Origin: Anisus vortex
Taxonomy: Eukaryota > Mollusca > Gastropoda > Planorbidae
Length of the DNA: 64,000 nt
NCBI GenBank assembly: GCA_949126835.1
Contig: OX421495.1
Location: 20,551,079 to 20,615,078, forward strand
Direction: 5' to 3'
The position numbers and the translations under genes are program-made. The notes beneath the pieces were generated by a model, which was not told the DNA's origin, did not search any database, and saw only the letters and a program-made list of their open reading frames with translations. Shown piece after piece: positions 46,105 to 56,479 of this stretch. Position 1 is the first letter of the stretch. Each line of letters opens with the position of its first letter.

Positions 46105-47152
46105 TCCTTGGCAAGCTAATATGACTTTTATATGACTTGGCAAGCTAATATGACTTTTATATGACTTGGCAAGCTAATATTACTTTTATATGACTTGGCA
46201 AGCTAATATGACTTTTATATGACTTGGCAAGCTAATATTACTTTTATATGACTTGGCAAGCTAATGTGACTTTTATATGACTTGGCAAGCTAATGTGACT
46301 TTTATATGACTTGGCAAGCTAATATGACTTTTATATGACTTGGCAAGCTAATATGACTTTTATATGACTTGGCAAGCTAATATGACTTTTATATGACTTG
46401 GCAAGCTAATATGACTTTTATATGACTTGGCAAGCTAATATGACTTTTATATGAATTGGCAAGCTAATGTGACTTTTATATGACTTGGCAAGCTAATGTG
46501 ACTTTTATATGACTTGGCAAGCTAATATGACTTTTATATGACTTGGCAAGCTAATATGACTTTTATATGACTTGGCAAGCTAATATGACTTTTATATGAC
46601 TTGGCAAGCTAATATGACTTTTATATGACTTGGCAAGCTAATATGACTTTTATATGACTTGGCAAGCTAATATGACTTTTATATGACTTGGCAAGCTAAT
46701 ATGACTTTTATATGACTTGGCAAGCTAATATGACTTTTATATGACTTGGCAAGCTAATATGACTTTTATATGACTTGGCAAGCTAATATGACTTTTATAT
46801 GACTTGGCAAGCTAATATGACTTTTATATGACTTGGCAAGCTAATATGACTTTTATATGACTTGGCAAGCTAATATGACTTTTATATGACTTGGCAAATT
46901 AATATGACTTTTATATGACTTGGCAAATTAATATGACTTTTATATGACTTGGCAAGCTAATATGACTTTTATATGACTTGGCAAGCTAATATGACTTTTA
47001 TATGACTTGGCAAGCTAATATGACTTTTATATGACTTGGCAAGCTAATATGACTTTTATATGACTTGGCAAGCTAATATGACTTTTATATGACTTGGCAA
47101 GCTAATATGACTTTTATATGACTTGGCAAGCTAATATGACTTTTATGGTACA
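46105..47152. repeat. Large homogeneous minisatellite, 29-bp unit, about 36 copies
   Basis: The unit is ACTTGGCAAGCTAATATGAC followed by TTTTATATG. Most copies are identical; variants (AATGTGAC, AATATTAC, CAAATTAAT, ATGAATTGG) occur in adjacent pairs, showing block duplication. It is about 1.05 kb and the most uniform array in the window. A hAT MITE begins 12 bases past its right end. Confidence 0.98.
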
Positions 47153-47164
47153 TATAGACTATGT

Positions 47165-47378
47165 CAGGGGTCGGTAACATTTTGTTAATAGTGCCTTAAA
47201 GTGGGATTACTAATTAGATCTAATTTATTCAACGTGCCAACACCACAAAAGTCAACCTGCGCCACCAATAAATTTTTGTAGAAGAGACTTGAATTACATT
47301 TTAGTGGGTCTTCCGCGTGTCATTGAAAGCCCCTCTCCATGCCAAGTCTGGCCCGCGTGCCGTAAGTTTCCAACCCTG
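47165..47378. mobile_element. hAT MITE (214 bp)
   Basis: Starts CAGGGGTCGGTAACATTTTG and ends TTTCCAACCCTG. The flanks GACTATGT (47157-47164) and GACTAGGT (47379-47386) match at 7 of 8. The interior (CGTGCCAACACC, TTCCGCGTGTCATTG, CATGCCAAGTCTGGC) is the same family as 8045-8251 and the termini of the large hAT copies. Confidence 0.9.
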
Positions 47379-47389
47379 GACTAGGTTTA

Positions 47390-48125
47390 TGATTTACAAA
47401 GCTTTCATATACCACCAGGATTACACCATTTACTCTCATTCTTATCTTTTTCTTTTTTTTTTTTTTGTATTAAAGCAATTGTACATATTTGCAGAAAACA
47501 AAACACATTTGTCCTGATTCGTTTAATCTGGTGAAGATCCAAACATCCAGTACCGATACATGGATAGTCTAGTAGGTTGTTGTTTTTTTAAGACAAAATA
47601 TTAAAAGATTTGTTAAACAATTACTTAAAATTGAAATAGTTTAAAAAAAAAAAAAAAAAACTTCGATTTTTTCAATATAGCCTATTGATACCATTTTTAT
47701 ATCGAATCATCTACCGGCGATGTTTATCGCCAACTGGTTTTTTTTTTTATACAATTTAAATGTAACATTAAGTTTATTTTTCTGTAATTTTATGACACAT
47801 TTTCCACTTATGGATTTCAGCTGGCCCAACTTCCCTTTGAACTAGATCTATGCTGTCTACGAACATGTATTTAAAATGAAATGATACATTCAAACTTAGT
47901 TTCTTTTATTTTATATTTTCGCTGACATTTTACAATTTGAAACATTTCACGTCAAAATAAAAAAGGAAAACAAAATGGAGGTGGGGTGGGTATAATCAAA
48001 AAAGTAAAGTTATAATGTTTACAATAATATTAAAATATTAATGAGTTATATATTAATATCCATCATAATCAAGTGTATTGCTTTGAAAATGTGAATACTT
48101 TACAGTATACTTTTAAAACCTTTAA
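47390..48125. other. AT-rich spacer
   Basis: Poly-T near 47450 and poly-A near 47643. No gene or repeat recognised. Confidence 0.45.
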
Positions 48126-48129
48126 AAGG

Positions 48130-48625
48130 GATGGAGGATGCGCACCAATAGAGAGGTCTACGAGCTATACCAAGACCCTACTATTGTGGCTGAGATTTTA
48201 AAAAATAGGTCAGACTACGCTGGACAGGCCACCTAGATACAATGCCTAACAGAGTAGCAAAACTGACACATCGTGGGTTGTATCCCTGCCACCGACAGAT
48301 CCCTGCCGCCCTGCAGGAGTTTTGGGACTAGATGACGTAATAATCTTATATAGCGCACTGAGCATGCTAAAATAGCATGGATAGAAGCGCTATGTTAATA
48401 ACCATCATTATTATATATTATTATATTATTATAAAAGTAATATATACTCAGAACCCCGGAGGAAAGCGACCTATAGGCAGACCCAGACTGAGATGGACGA
48501 TGTTGGGATGGATCTGAGTCAGGCCTGGAAAAAGAAGGCAATGGATAGGTCCAAGTGGAAGGAGGTGGTGGGGCAGGCCAGAGCCCTCCATGGGCTGTAG
48601 GGCCAAAGATGATGATACTTAACCT
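48130..48625 (+). mobile_element. LINE 3' end split by a SINE family-2 copy
   Basis: The left part reads RRMRTNREVYELYQDPTIVA then EILKNR, the 'RTNxELYELYxEPxIxxxIKxRR' region of non-LTR C-termini. The right part reads NPGGKRPIGRPRLRWTMLGW and later stops, ending CCAAAGATGATGATA. Between them (about 48265-48425) lies a SINE-2 body (GTGGGTTGTATCCCTGCC, CCGCCCTGCAGGAGTTTTGG, TAATAATCTTATATAGCGCA) with an ATTATT tail. Confidence 0.75.
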
Positions 48626-48969
48626 AAAAAAGCGTCTACCACAAGCCTCGTATACTAAAATACGTTTTTACGTAAAAAGCTTATTGAGCGGATTTTTAAC
48701 TGTCGCTTGCTCATAGAAGTACACACACAACACAACGTGAACTCCATCATAACTTCATTGATTTTAAGAAAGTCTTTGATCGAGTATGGCACGAGGAACT
48801 ATGGCAAGTGATGAGAAGCTACAATATTGAAGAAGGACTGATACAGGCAACAGAAGCATTCTACAATCAAGCAAGTAGTGCAGTTCAACTGAATGGTTGT
48901 ATAGGGCAGGTGTCGACAACCTTTTGCTTACAGTGTGCCAAACTAGGATTTCAGAGTGCCAACAGCTTA

Positions 48970-49633
48970 AGGCTAAGCCACACTATACTCAAAAATCACG
49001 TTTTGACTAGAGTCATTTTTCACCGAATCACTAGAATCTTGTTTCGGTGCGAATCAAAATACTATGTTTCACAATCAGCTATGCCACACGTAAAGCACGA
49101 TTGACAGAAAAACAAAGACGCGCAATTATATTTTCAAAAGAATCAAGAAAGTGTTGAGAGTGACTGTGCTTGACGCCCTATTTTATGTTCACGACTCATG
49201 AATTCTTTAATATATTCTAGCAGTGACGACGAAGCAAATTTGGTATGTCCCACTGCATCTGTTCTACTTAAAGCAAAAAGAAATCGAAAACGAAAATGGT
49301 GGGTTAAACCTTGGATCGAAAGAAGAAAGATTAATGGAGCTTACAATGTTCTTTTAAGCGAACTGGACGATTTAATAGCAGCCATCTTTGTTTACTATTT
49401 TAACTAGGCTAATTATCACATGATCTAATTCCGCTTCCCATTGGCTGACACAGCTTCAATCAAGAATCGTGACTCCAAATTTTAGAACATGTTCTAAATC
49501 TGTGAATCATCGGGAATCACTACTGAAACTGACTTGTTTCGCGCTATGCCACATTAGAAACGTGGAGAATCATCGTGATTTTTGAATTCAATCGCAGCGA
49601 ATCACTGATTTTGCTTCTAGTGTGCCTTAGCCT
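48970..49633 (+). mobile_element. PIF/Harbinger element (664 bp) nested in hAT copy C
   Basis: Terminal inverted repeats are AGGCTAAGCCACACTA and TAGTGTGCCTTAGCCT (15 of 16), flanked by TTA on both sides (48967-48969, 49634-49636), the TWA-type duplication of PIF/Harbinger. Related hAT copies (28310, 47245) lack it at the same point in GTGCCAACAGC...CAACCTGC, confirming the insertion. It retains one short transposase-derived ORF. Confidence 0.9.
49198..49407 (+). pseudogene. Harbinger transposase N-terminal fragment
   Basis: The 69-codon frame contains RNRKRKWWVKPWIERRKING then AYNVLLSELDDL. The (K/R)RRxWV(R/K)PWxxRRxxxGAYxxLLxEL pattern is the N-terminal region of animal PIF/Harbinger transposases and HARBI1 relatives. 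The DDE domain is missing. Confidence 0.8.
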
Positions 49634-49894
49634 TTACAAGCCAACCTGCTCTATTATACTTTTAAAATATTATGTTTTATAGGACAATTAATTTAACTCC
49701 GTAGCAAGACCTAGGCCAAAAGCAAAGGAGATTATTTATAGAGAAACTCGTTAAGGCATTTTATATTTAATACAAAACTAACGTGTTTGTGATTATCATC
49801 CTTTTTATTTGCATTTAAATCAAACACAATAATTTATTACTAAACATTGGCATTTATGGTAATTATTGTCTATACATACATGATTATAATTGCT

Positions 49895-50115
49895 AGTAAA
49901 ATGCAGGGTGGAAAAAGGAGAGGCAGGCAGAAGAGACGATGAGATGATGACATCAAGAAGTGGACCGGCTTGTCTCTTGCAGATTCCCGGGGAGGGGGGA
50001 GTGCAGTGAGGGTCCGAAACGAATGGCATAAGAACATCCAACTGTAAAAAAATGCCCTTAGGACCATCACTGCTCACTGGGAAGGGTGAAGTTGAGGAAG
50101 TCAAATTAAGGATCT
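49895..50115 (+). mobile_element. LINE 3' end inside hAT copy C
   Basis: Fragments QGGKRRGRQKRR, DIKKWTGLSLADSRGG and AVRVRNEWHK lie in shifting frames, the C-terminus of an RTE-like LINE (GKRRxGRQKxRWxDxIxxWTGL). The flanking sequence is hAT interior, so it inserted after the hAT was present. Confidence 0.65.
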
Positions 50116-51313
50116 AACACCTGCAAATGTTCATTGTATTTTGATCTCAGTTTAACTGAAATGTCCTTTAATCCGTTTTATGATGTTAAGAATTGCCTAT
50201 GCACTAACATTAAGCTGTATGTATACATTGTCATCATACAAACTGGGTAGTTAATGTAATGTTTAAATATATATATATACATTTTTAGTCATATAATATA
50301 ATCATATAATTTTCAAATATGTTTTACAGTTTGATCCTTTCAAAAGTTATAAAGTGTAAACCGTTAATTATTTTATATAAAAAAAAGAAACATACTAGTA
50401 CTAGAAATATTAGCTTAAAAAAAAACTTGTTAATTATCTCCCTTTAATTAAAAAAACCGTTTCCGCATTCAATAGTGATGCCAAAAAAGTTATGCTTTGT
50501 AATATAACAAATATTACTGGCTAATTGTTATTCCTTGATATATATCCAACATTAAGGTATTCATTGCATGATTTAATTATTAGAGGGTCATAATAATTTA
50601 CGTTAAACAGATGTAAATAAACATTTCCTGCATTAATTATTTGTCCATTTAAGAAATTTATATTTAAAACATTAGGCCCTGCTAATTACAGAAATTACAA
50701 AATATGGTGCTATTAAATCATTCTCTTATATTTATTAAATTAATAATACAAATAAATTTGTTTTAGAATTACTAATATTTATGTTTAATTAAAGAAGATG
50801 AGCCTAAAAACTCTTAACCCTTGACCGCATTGAGTGATTCGATGTACTTCTGAAAAAGCCCAACTATCTATCTTAATATACCCCTTAATATAGGAATGTA
50901 AATGTAGTTAAATGTTTTGAAATTGATTTCACGGCAAGATATGTCCAGTTTCAATGCAAATTCATTCCAGTGGTCCTTGTAAATATGCAAGTTCAACTCA
51001 CTGGAATGTGTCACAGTGTAATTCAGAAACATCGGCTTCGACAGTCAGTTTTCCTCATTCAGAACCGAAAAATGTTCTTAATTTTTTATCAATAAAAAAA
51101 AAAACTCTTGGAGATCTCTCGCGTGCCATTGAAAATCGCTCTGCATGCCAAGTTTGGCACGTGCACCTTATGTTGCCTCCCCCTGGTATGGGGGACTTCT
51201 TCGAGATGTCCATTGGAGTCCGATAAGATTGCATCCTATTGCCAATTTTATTCCATATCTTCCTAGAAAAAATCATGTAAAACACTCCATGATTACCACA
51301 CATCCAGTTCCAT

Positions 51314-51570
51314 TATCTTATCTTATCTTATACATTACAGACGCCCCTTCTATAAAGAAGATTATTGCGTCCTACGCTCATCCGTGGTCCTAGTCTAGTC
51401 TTGCATTTTTATTAATGTTCTAAATGATGTTAAGTTACTGGTTTTCCTGGTTTGTTCAGGCAACCCATTCCATGCCCGAATGCCACTCGAGAAGAAAGAG
51501 TACTTATATGCATTTGTTCTCGCATAAGGGACAAGGAAAGTGTTTTTATCTTTATGTTTATCTGAGACTT
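51314..51570 (-). mobile_element. WNGLPEQ-family LINE 3' end inside the RTE-like LINE
   Basis: The minus strand reads SFFSSGIRAWNGLPEQTRKT, then GACTAGACTAGGACCACGGA, GAGCGTAGGACGCAATAATC and a GTATAAGATAAGATAAGATA tail. It lies between the LINE's 'LEKIM' and 'GGRSLCNLRFADDI' segments, so it entered an already present LINE copy. Confidence 0.85.
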
Positions 51571-52019
51571 GCAACAGGTTGGTGGAAGATCCCTATGCAA
51601 TCTCAGATTTGCTGATGATATCAACAAAGAACTACAAGACCTCATAGATAAGCTTGCAGATAGAGCAAGGGCATACGGAATGGAAATCTCAAACGGCGCA
51701 AACTGACATGGTTCGGTCTTCTGCACAATAACCTGCCAAAAACAATTTTCCAAAGCACCGTAGAAGGTGGACGTCGAAGAGGCCGTCAACGGAGATGCTT
51801 GTTCGAGAACATAAAATATTGAACAGGGCTGCTGCTGACTAAACTATAGACAACCGCTCAAGAAAGTTGACTGCTGAGGTGTCCATTCGCTCCCCCCAAC
51901 GACCAGAACGGTCAAGGGATTGGTGATGATCATAATATCAGGCCTACGCAATATTACCAAATTTTGAGCGCCTTCTACTTCTACCAGATTTGTATAATAC
52001 AAATTATAATCACTAATCA

Positions 52020-52115
52020 TCACCATCATCAATCCCATGACCGTTGAGGTCGATGGGGGGAGCGAATGGTGAATGGACACTTCGGCAGTCAACTTTCTCC
52101 ACTTTTGCCTATCTC
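52020..52115 (-). mobile_element. RTE-like LINE 3' UTR, inverted copy
   Basis: The minus strand reads GGAGAAAGTTGACTGCCGAA, GTGTCCATTCACCATTCGCT and GGGATTGATGATGGTGATGA. This is the same 3' end as at about 51860-51935 on the plus strand, forming an inverted pair about 100 bp apart. Confidence 0.85.
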
Positions 52116-52119
52116 TAAT

Positions 52120-54190
52120 CACTAATACCGGTTCTTAAAATTTATTTTGGGCCCTATAAAATTATTTTTTTTGCAGTAACCTATATGGAATGAATTAATT
52201 GATAAACTTGATTATTTTAGGAAATTCTCTATTAAACTTAATTTTTTAACAATTGTATTGAGGCACTTAGCTAACATTCGTTATAAGTTTATAAGTCGGA
52301 GGAAAGAATACAAAAACTATTTGTGCCTAGTTAGGCCTACATTATAATTACATAATTTAAAATGTCACATCTAGTTCTTTATGTAATCAAATGTGAACGT
52401 CTAAAATTTATTGTACCAGTAGCATCTAAGTTAGAGTAAGAGAAGAAAAAGCAAATAAAACAACAACTTCACAATTTAGATTTTTTTAAAGCAAAACAAC
52501 GAAACTGAGACATTAGCTCGACATCAGAGGGCGCTGTCACATCCCCCCCCCCCCTCTTCCTATTGGTAGAAAATAGCAGGCGACTCCCAACCGGAAGGAA
52601 ACGCAATTTTTGTTTTAGCAGCTAGTGCATGCGCGCGCGCGTTTATTTGAAGTCTTCCAGCTGAATAGACCGTGATAGCCTCAAGTCTTCCGTCACCATG
52701 GTAACCATCTTCTTGACCCACCCGCCAAGAATGGAGTTCACCCCCTTTGGACGATCGTCTGAAGGGCTCTCGAGAAAGGTGGGCGGAGGGGAAATATCGA
52801 ACCGCGCGGGGTTCGCTGCAAACCTTCCAAACGACATCTTGTCATCTTCTTCCAATCTCAAATTCTTTCTTTCGTTCTTGTTCTTTCTTTCTTAGTTTTC
52901 TTTTCTTCTTATTTTATTCATTCTATTCCCACCATCTCTTCCGCTATCGTTCTGTCGTGCCAGCTGACACATGAATACTGAACCCAGGAGACTGCTGGGC
53001 TTCGCTTCAAATTGTCCTTACATTCAAGTTTTGTGTTGTTGTGTAAAAGGGAGAGAGTGACACACAAGCCACGATATAAACACATTTATGTCTTTAGGAT
53101 GTGACAGACATAGGCGTCAGTAAAATAAAATAAAAACAACTGCAGATGTTGTGGAGAGAGGTGAGGATGTCAAAATCAATGCTTTTAAAGATTGGGGCAG
53201 GGGAAGCAATCCTATATTATTATTTTTTTATTGTATTACATGGCCTGGCTGCGTTTTTCTTTAAAGAAAAATTGCAATAAATAAATAAATAATTATTCGC
53301 TTCCGTCCAACCCGGAGAAGCCCATGATTCTGACCATTAGATGATATAAATCAGTTCTTCTCATACCTTGTACAGAAGATACTTTTAGAGTGCGACAACA
53401 TTGGACTAGCCTACTAGTAGCCTACTTCTAGTAATATCCTTTATCAACGTGTCACATTCACTTTTTGTCTACCTTAGTACTTGGGACATTTTCCTAGACT
53501 TTCTTAGACTTACTGTTTAAGTATCGACTCATCCATACTACAAAACATCTTGTAAAAAATATAATATTTTTCACAGGCCGAGAAATATTTTTTTTTTAGT
53601 TGTAAATAATTCTGAAAACATATATTATTATAGTCTACAATTTTTAAATATATTTTACATTCACAATCATTTTTGAACATTTTATAGATCTAAATGTTTT
53701 ATGTTCTGTATTAAAATCTAGATTTGCCTTTTTATGCTGTTCTAAGTTATGATAACTTTGGCTATTTCATGTGAATATTTATAAAGATGTTGCGTCATTG
53801 TTTATTGTTTTGATTTTAACTAATTGTCTACTGTGTTTATGTTATGTTTTTTTTTCCTCCTCCAAGTAAATTTTTTTAAATAATTACACATTTTGCTGAA
53901 TGTCATTGTTTGGTTCAGAACATTTAGCTTATGTTTTAACTAAAGATGATTAGATAAAATATTGATGTATTTTTTTAATAGACATTGTATGACATTGTAC
54001 ATCCGTTCGTAATTAATTGACCTGACATTACATCATTGATATTGATTGAATGATAGAAGAGAAACTCAAGATTTTTTAAGCTTTACAGCCATCCAAAATT
54101 ATAAGTCCTTTCCTGCAGCATTCATTTGAAAATAAATACAATTGCATAGGTAGAGCAGGGAGGGAGTGGAAAGAGAAAATTAAACCCTTT
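52120..54190. other. Intergenic; candidate regulatory patch at 52570-52800
   Basis: Poly-C lies at about 52541-52554. The patch at 52570-52800 carries ACCGGAAG (ETS-like, about 52589), a GCGCGCGCGC run at about 52631 and the RFX X-box noted separately. A short ORF begins at its ATGG (52698) but runs into T/C-rich sequence. The rest is AT-rich. Confidence 0.4.
52692..52705. promoter_or_regulatory. Palindromic RFX X-box
   Basis: GTCACCATGGTAAC matches the RFX consensus GTNRCC-N(0-3)-RGYAAC with an AT spacer. It sits close to an ETS-like site and CpG-rich sequence, suggesting a promoter. Confidence 0.4.
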
Positions 54191-54194
54191 TTAG

Positions 54195-54275
54195 TTTTAG
54201 ACCACATTGATCTACTAGCGTTAACCAGTTTCCGTGGCCGTGGCATACAAGGGGATTGTATATCCAAACCAATTG
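54195..54275 (-). repeat. SINE family 1, 3' fragment
   Basis: The minus strand reads CCCCTTGTATGCCACGGCCA then CGGAAACTGGTTAACGCTAG and TAGATCAATGTGGTC, equivalent to the SINE-1 3' part. Confidence 0.7.
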
Positions 54276-54279
54276 CCCC

Positions 54280-55120
54280 TCCTCTGCATCCTCCTTGAAA
54301 TCAGGTGTTTATCCCAACTGGTCACAGACACCATTCTAGAGGCTTCGTTTTCAACATGTATTTGAGCCCAATACGAACAGACTATGGAGACATGTGCAGA
54401 TTAATACAATTATTAATTATTATTATTTCGATAGCATTTTATATTATTTTTACCAATATTATAATTTTCTAGTTATGTCTTAGACTATACCTTTATTGTA
54501 CTTATTGTATGTAGCCTACTATGTGACAAATAAATATTGTTTCTTGACTATTGCTGCTAGACCCATTTTAGTAGTGCATCCCTGAATACCCCAAGTGGAT
54601 TGATCAGACACAAATCAGTACTGGGTTTTCCCGAAGTACCCACAGGCGATTGGATTAGATAAGCATCAAACAAGAACTATGCCTGTTTTAAACAACTGGA
54701 AAAAAAGCATATGTAGTAAAAGGCCCTGCTACTTTGTTTTATGTTAAATGGTGGACTTAACATTAAGCTCTAAATAGGCCAGGACATACTTAAAATGGCT
54801 TTAACTTTTAAGAGCTGTAGGGTGAGATTAGACTAATGTCATGGATGTGATAGATTAAATAGATTGACGACAGTGGTAGAAACTAAATAATTCACAACTC
54901 CACTATTGCAAACTCTTTATTCTGCTCTAATCAGTGAAACTTAAAAAAAAAAACAGTGTGAGGGCCACCAGTTAAAATCCTTTTATCTGGTCGGTCATTC
55001 TGCAAGTCCACTATATCATCTTTACAATGCAAGTCGTGAAGATCTCCCCAACCCTACTTAGAGTAGTTAGAGAGTCTGTCTGAAGAGGACAACTTATTCC
55101 CCTTTATAAATATAGATTTT
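54280..55120. other. Intergenic spacer downstream of the host gene
   Basis: No gene or strong repeat recognised. Confidence 0.4.
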
Positions 55121-55129
55121 GATTAAAGA

Positions 55130-55230
55130 TCACACAACAACCGGTTTTCATGGTTTGTTCAGGCAACCCATTCCATGTCCGGAGGTCACTCGGGAAGAAA
55201 GAGGACTTGTATGTTATTTAGTATATGTTC
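55130..55230 (-). mobile_element. LINE C-terminal scrap (WNGLPEQ family)
   Basis: The minus strand reads SFFPSDLRTWNGLPEQT, then MKTG. It lies just past the poly(A) site of the host gene, in the same orientation. Confidence 0.75.
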
Positions 55231-55289
55231 TATACTTACAACAAATAAAGACTGAGAATAATAGCATACACATACAGAACAAAGCCTTG

Positions 55290-55532
55290 GTTACAAACAT
55301 CGATTTTTACTTTATTGATTTTTTAAAAACAAGACAACATGCAACATTTACAAGTCATCTTATAACTTCAAGCTTCATATTATAGACGTCATCCTCTCTG
55401 TAAACTACATGTAATGATGGCATCATTTCCTTTGCTGACCCAGGACAAGAAAACAACAACAATTAATTGATTCTCTCATGACAGCAGCAATGACCCAAGT
55501 CATGGCCTGGGCTCGTTTCTCTCTTGTTGTTT
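55290..55532 (-). other. 3' UTR of host gene with poly(A) signal
   Basis: On the minus strand the sequence after the stop runs about 240 bases to CAATAAAGTAAAA (signal at about 55308-55314), followed by a GT/T-rich stretch (GATGTTTGTAACCAAGG) suitable for cleavage. This supports the exon at 55601-55533 being terminal. Confidence 0.65.
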
Positions 55533-55601
55533 TTAAAAAGGTCTGTATCTATCTCTCTGGCCGTGGTCCTGTTGTTGCCGCCCTTTGTTTGCATCAAACA
55601 C
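55533..55601 (-). CDS. Terminal coding exon of Gly/Tyr-rich protein (possible RNA-binding)
   Basis: The acceptor TTTGTCTGTCCAG precedes the exon. It starts in phase 0, matching the end of the previous exon, and encodes VFDANKGRQQQDHGQRDRYR, then PF and TAA. The basic tail with R-x-R-P-F resembles PY-type nuclear localisation signals at the extreme C-terminus of FET (FUS/EWSR1/TAF15) proteins and some hnRNPs, which end in -RPY or -KPY. The Phe in place of Tyr is atypical. A poly(A) signal follows. Protein identity is inference; exon status is well supported. Confidence 0.7.
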   Translation of the reverse strand: MFDANKGRQQQDHGQRDRYRPF

Positions 55602-56366
55602 CTGGACAGACAAAGAAAGTGCTGACGTAAGCATTCATTCATAACAAAATACGAAAGGCATAATTTGAAGAGAAAAAAACGTATTGCAATGGAACAAAAA
55701 AAGTTGTGGAAAAAAAGGATTTATTTTTACTTAAACCTAAAACTAAACTACACGCCTGCCAGCCTTCCAAGAAGAAAATTCGGGGGGGGGGGGGGGGTAT
55801 GCAATTACATTTGGGGGGAATGTCTTGTTTGTCATTAATGTTTCTGAATTCTTAGGCATATTTAATTTCTTTATATTAATAGCTATATGGTGTATATAAC
55901 TTTACAAAAAAAATCAATAGTTATATTGCAAACTATTATCTATTGTAAAATTAAGCGATTCATCACTTTAATCATTGCAAACTAGATTCTACTGCAGAAA
56001 CTAAAGAACTCAGTACATAGTCATAGCAAACTTTTTATTATTCTATTGCAGAAATAAAATGATTAGAAATAGTTAGCTGTAATTGTTTCGGAAAGCCCAG
56101 CAAACACCATACATTGTGTAATATGATTTCATTTTCACAGTAACTGTCAACCCACACACCCCCCCCCCCCCCCAGTCAACCCACACAGCCCCTCACAGAG
56201 AGCCCCGAATCATTAAACATGAAAGAACAATGAACTTTGGGGCTTAAAGGGAAAGAAATTCAGATCATTCCACCAAAAACCGAATAAGGTTGCTTGGCGG
56301 GTTGGTGGTGGCCCGGGGAAAGAGTGTGTGTCTGGGGGTGGGGTGGTGGCCGATTGTTAAACTTAC

Positions 56367-56472
56367 CCGTGAGCCGTGATGCTGCTGTCTGGCCTGTCCT
56401 GTAGGGTAGGACTGGTAGCCGCTGTCATCAGTGTAAGGACGAGAACCGCTGTAGCCACCAGCTGCCTGTCGG
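56367..56472 (-). CDS. Internal exon (106 nt), Gly/Tyr/Ser/Gln-rich
   Basis: Bounded by GTTTTCAG and CGG|GTAAGT (consensus donor). One base completes the split AG|C codon from the previous exon, then 35 codons encode RQAAGGYSGSRPYTDDSGYQ and SYPTGQARQQHHGSR. The composition is low-complexity, with GY/SY/GYQ repeats as in RNA-binding-protein tails. Codon-phase agreement on both sides strongly supports it. Confidence 0.75.
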
Positions 56473-56479
56473 CTGAAAA

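Larger units (their letters stand above)
48907..51185 (-). mobile_element. hAT transposon (copy C, 2,279 bp) inside the LINE
   Basis: Ends are CAGGTGTCGACAACC and, reversed, CAGGGGGAGGCAACA. The target duplication is GTATAGGG at 48899-48906 and GTATGGGG at 51186-51193 (7 of 8). Subterminal sequences match the MITEs at 8045 and 47165. The AT-rich interior at 50140-50790 matches the other hAT copies. The transposase C-terminal region is largely deleted, with residual homology on the minus strand near 50925-51060. Confidence 0.92.
48740..51915 (+). mobile_element. RTE-like LINE reverse transcriptase, split by insertions
   Basis: Coding pieces in order: NFIDFKKVFDRVWHEELWQV and EGLIQATEAFYNQASSAVQL (48746-48898). 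After the hAT come GDFFEMSIGVR then LPILFHIFLEKIM (51191-51280). After a second insertion come GGRSLCNLRFADDI (FADD catalytic motif at 51608-51619) and KELQDLIDKLADRARAYGME, then KLTWFGLLHNNLPKTIFQ and GGRRRGRQRRCLFENIK. The FDRVWHEGL, GVRQGC-like (here GVR-stop), FADDI and C-terminal GRRRGRQ order identifies an RTE/BovB-like or related reverse transcriptase. Point stops and the insertions inactivate it. The 3' UTR at about 51880-51915 matches 52020-52115 (minus) and 27870-27940. Confidence 0.85.
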
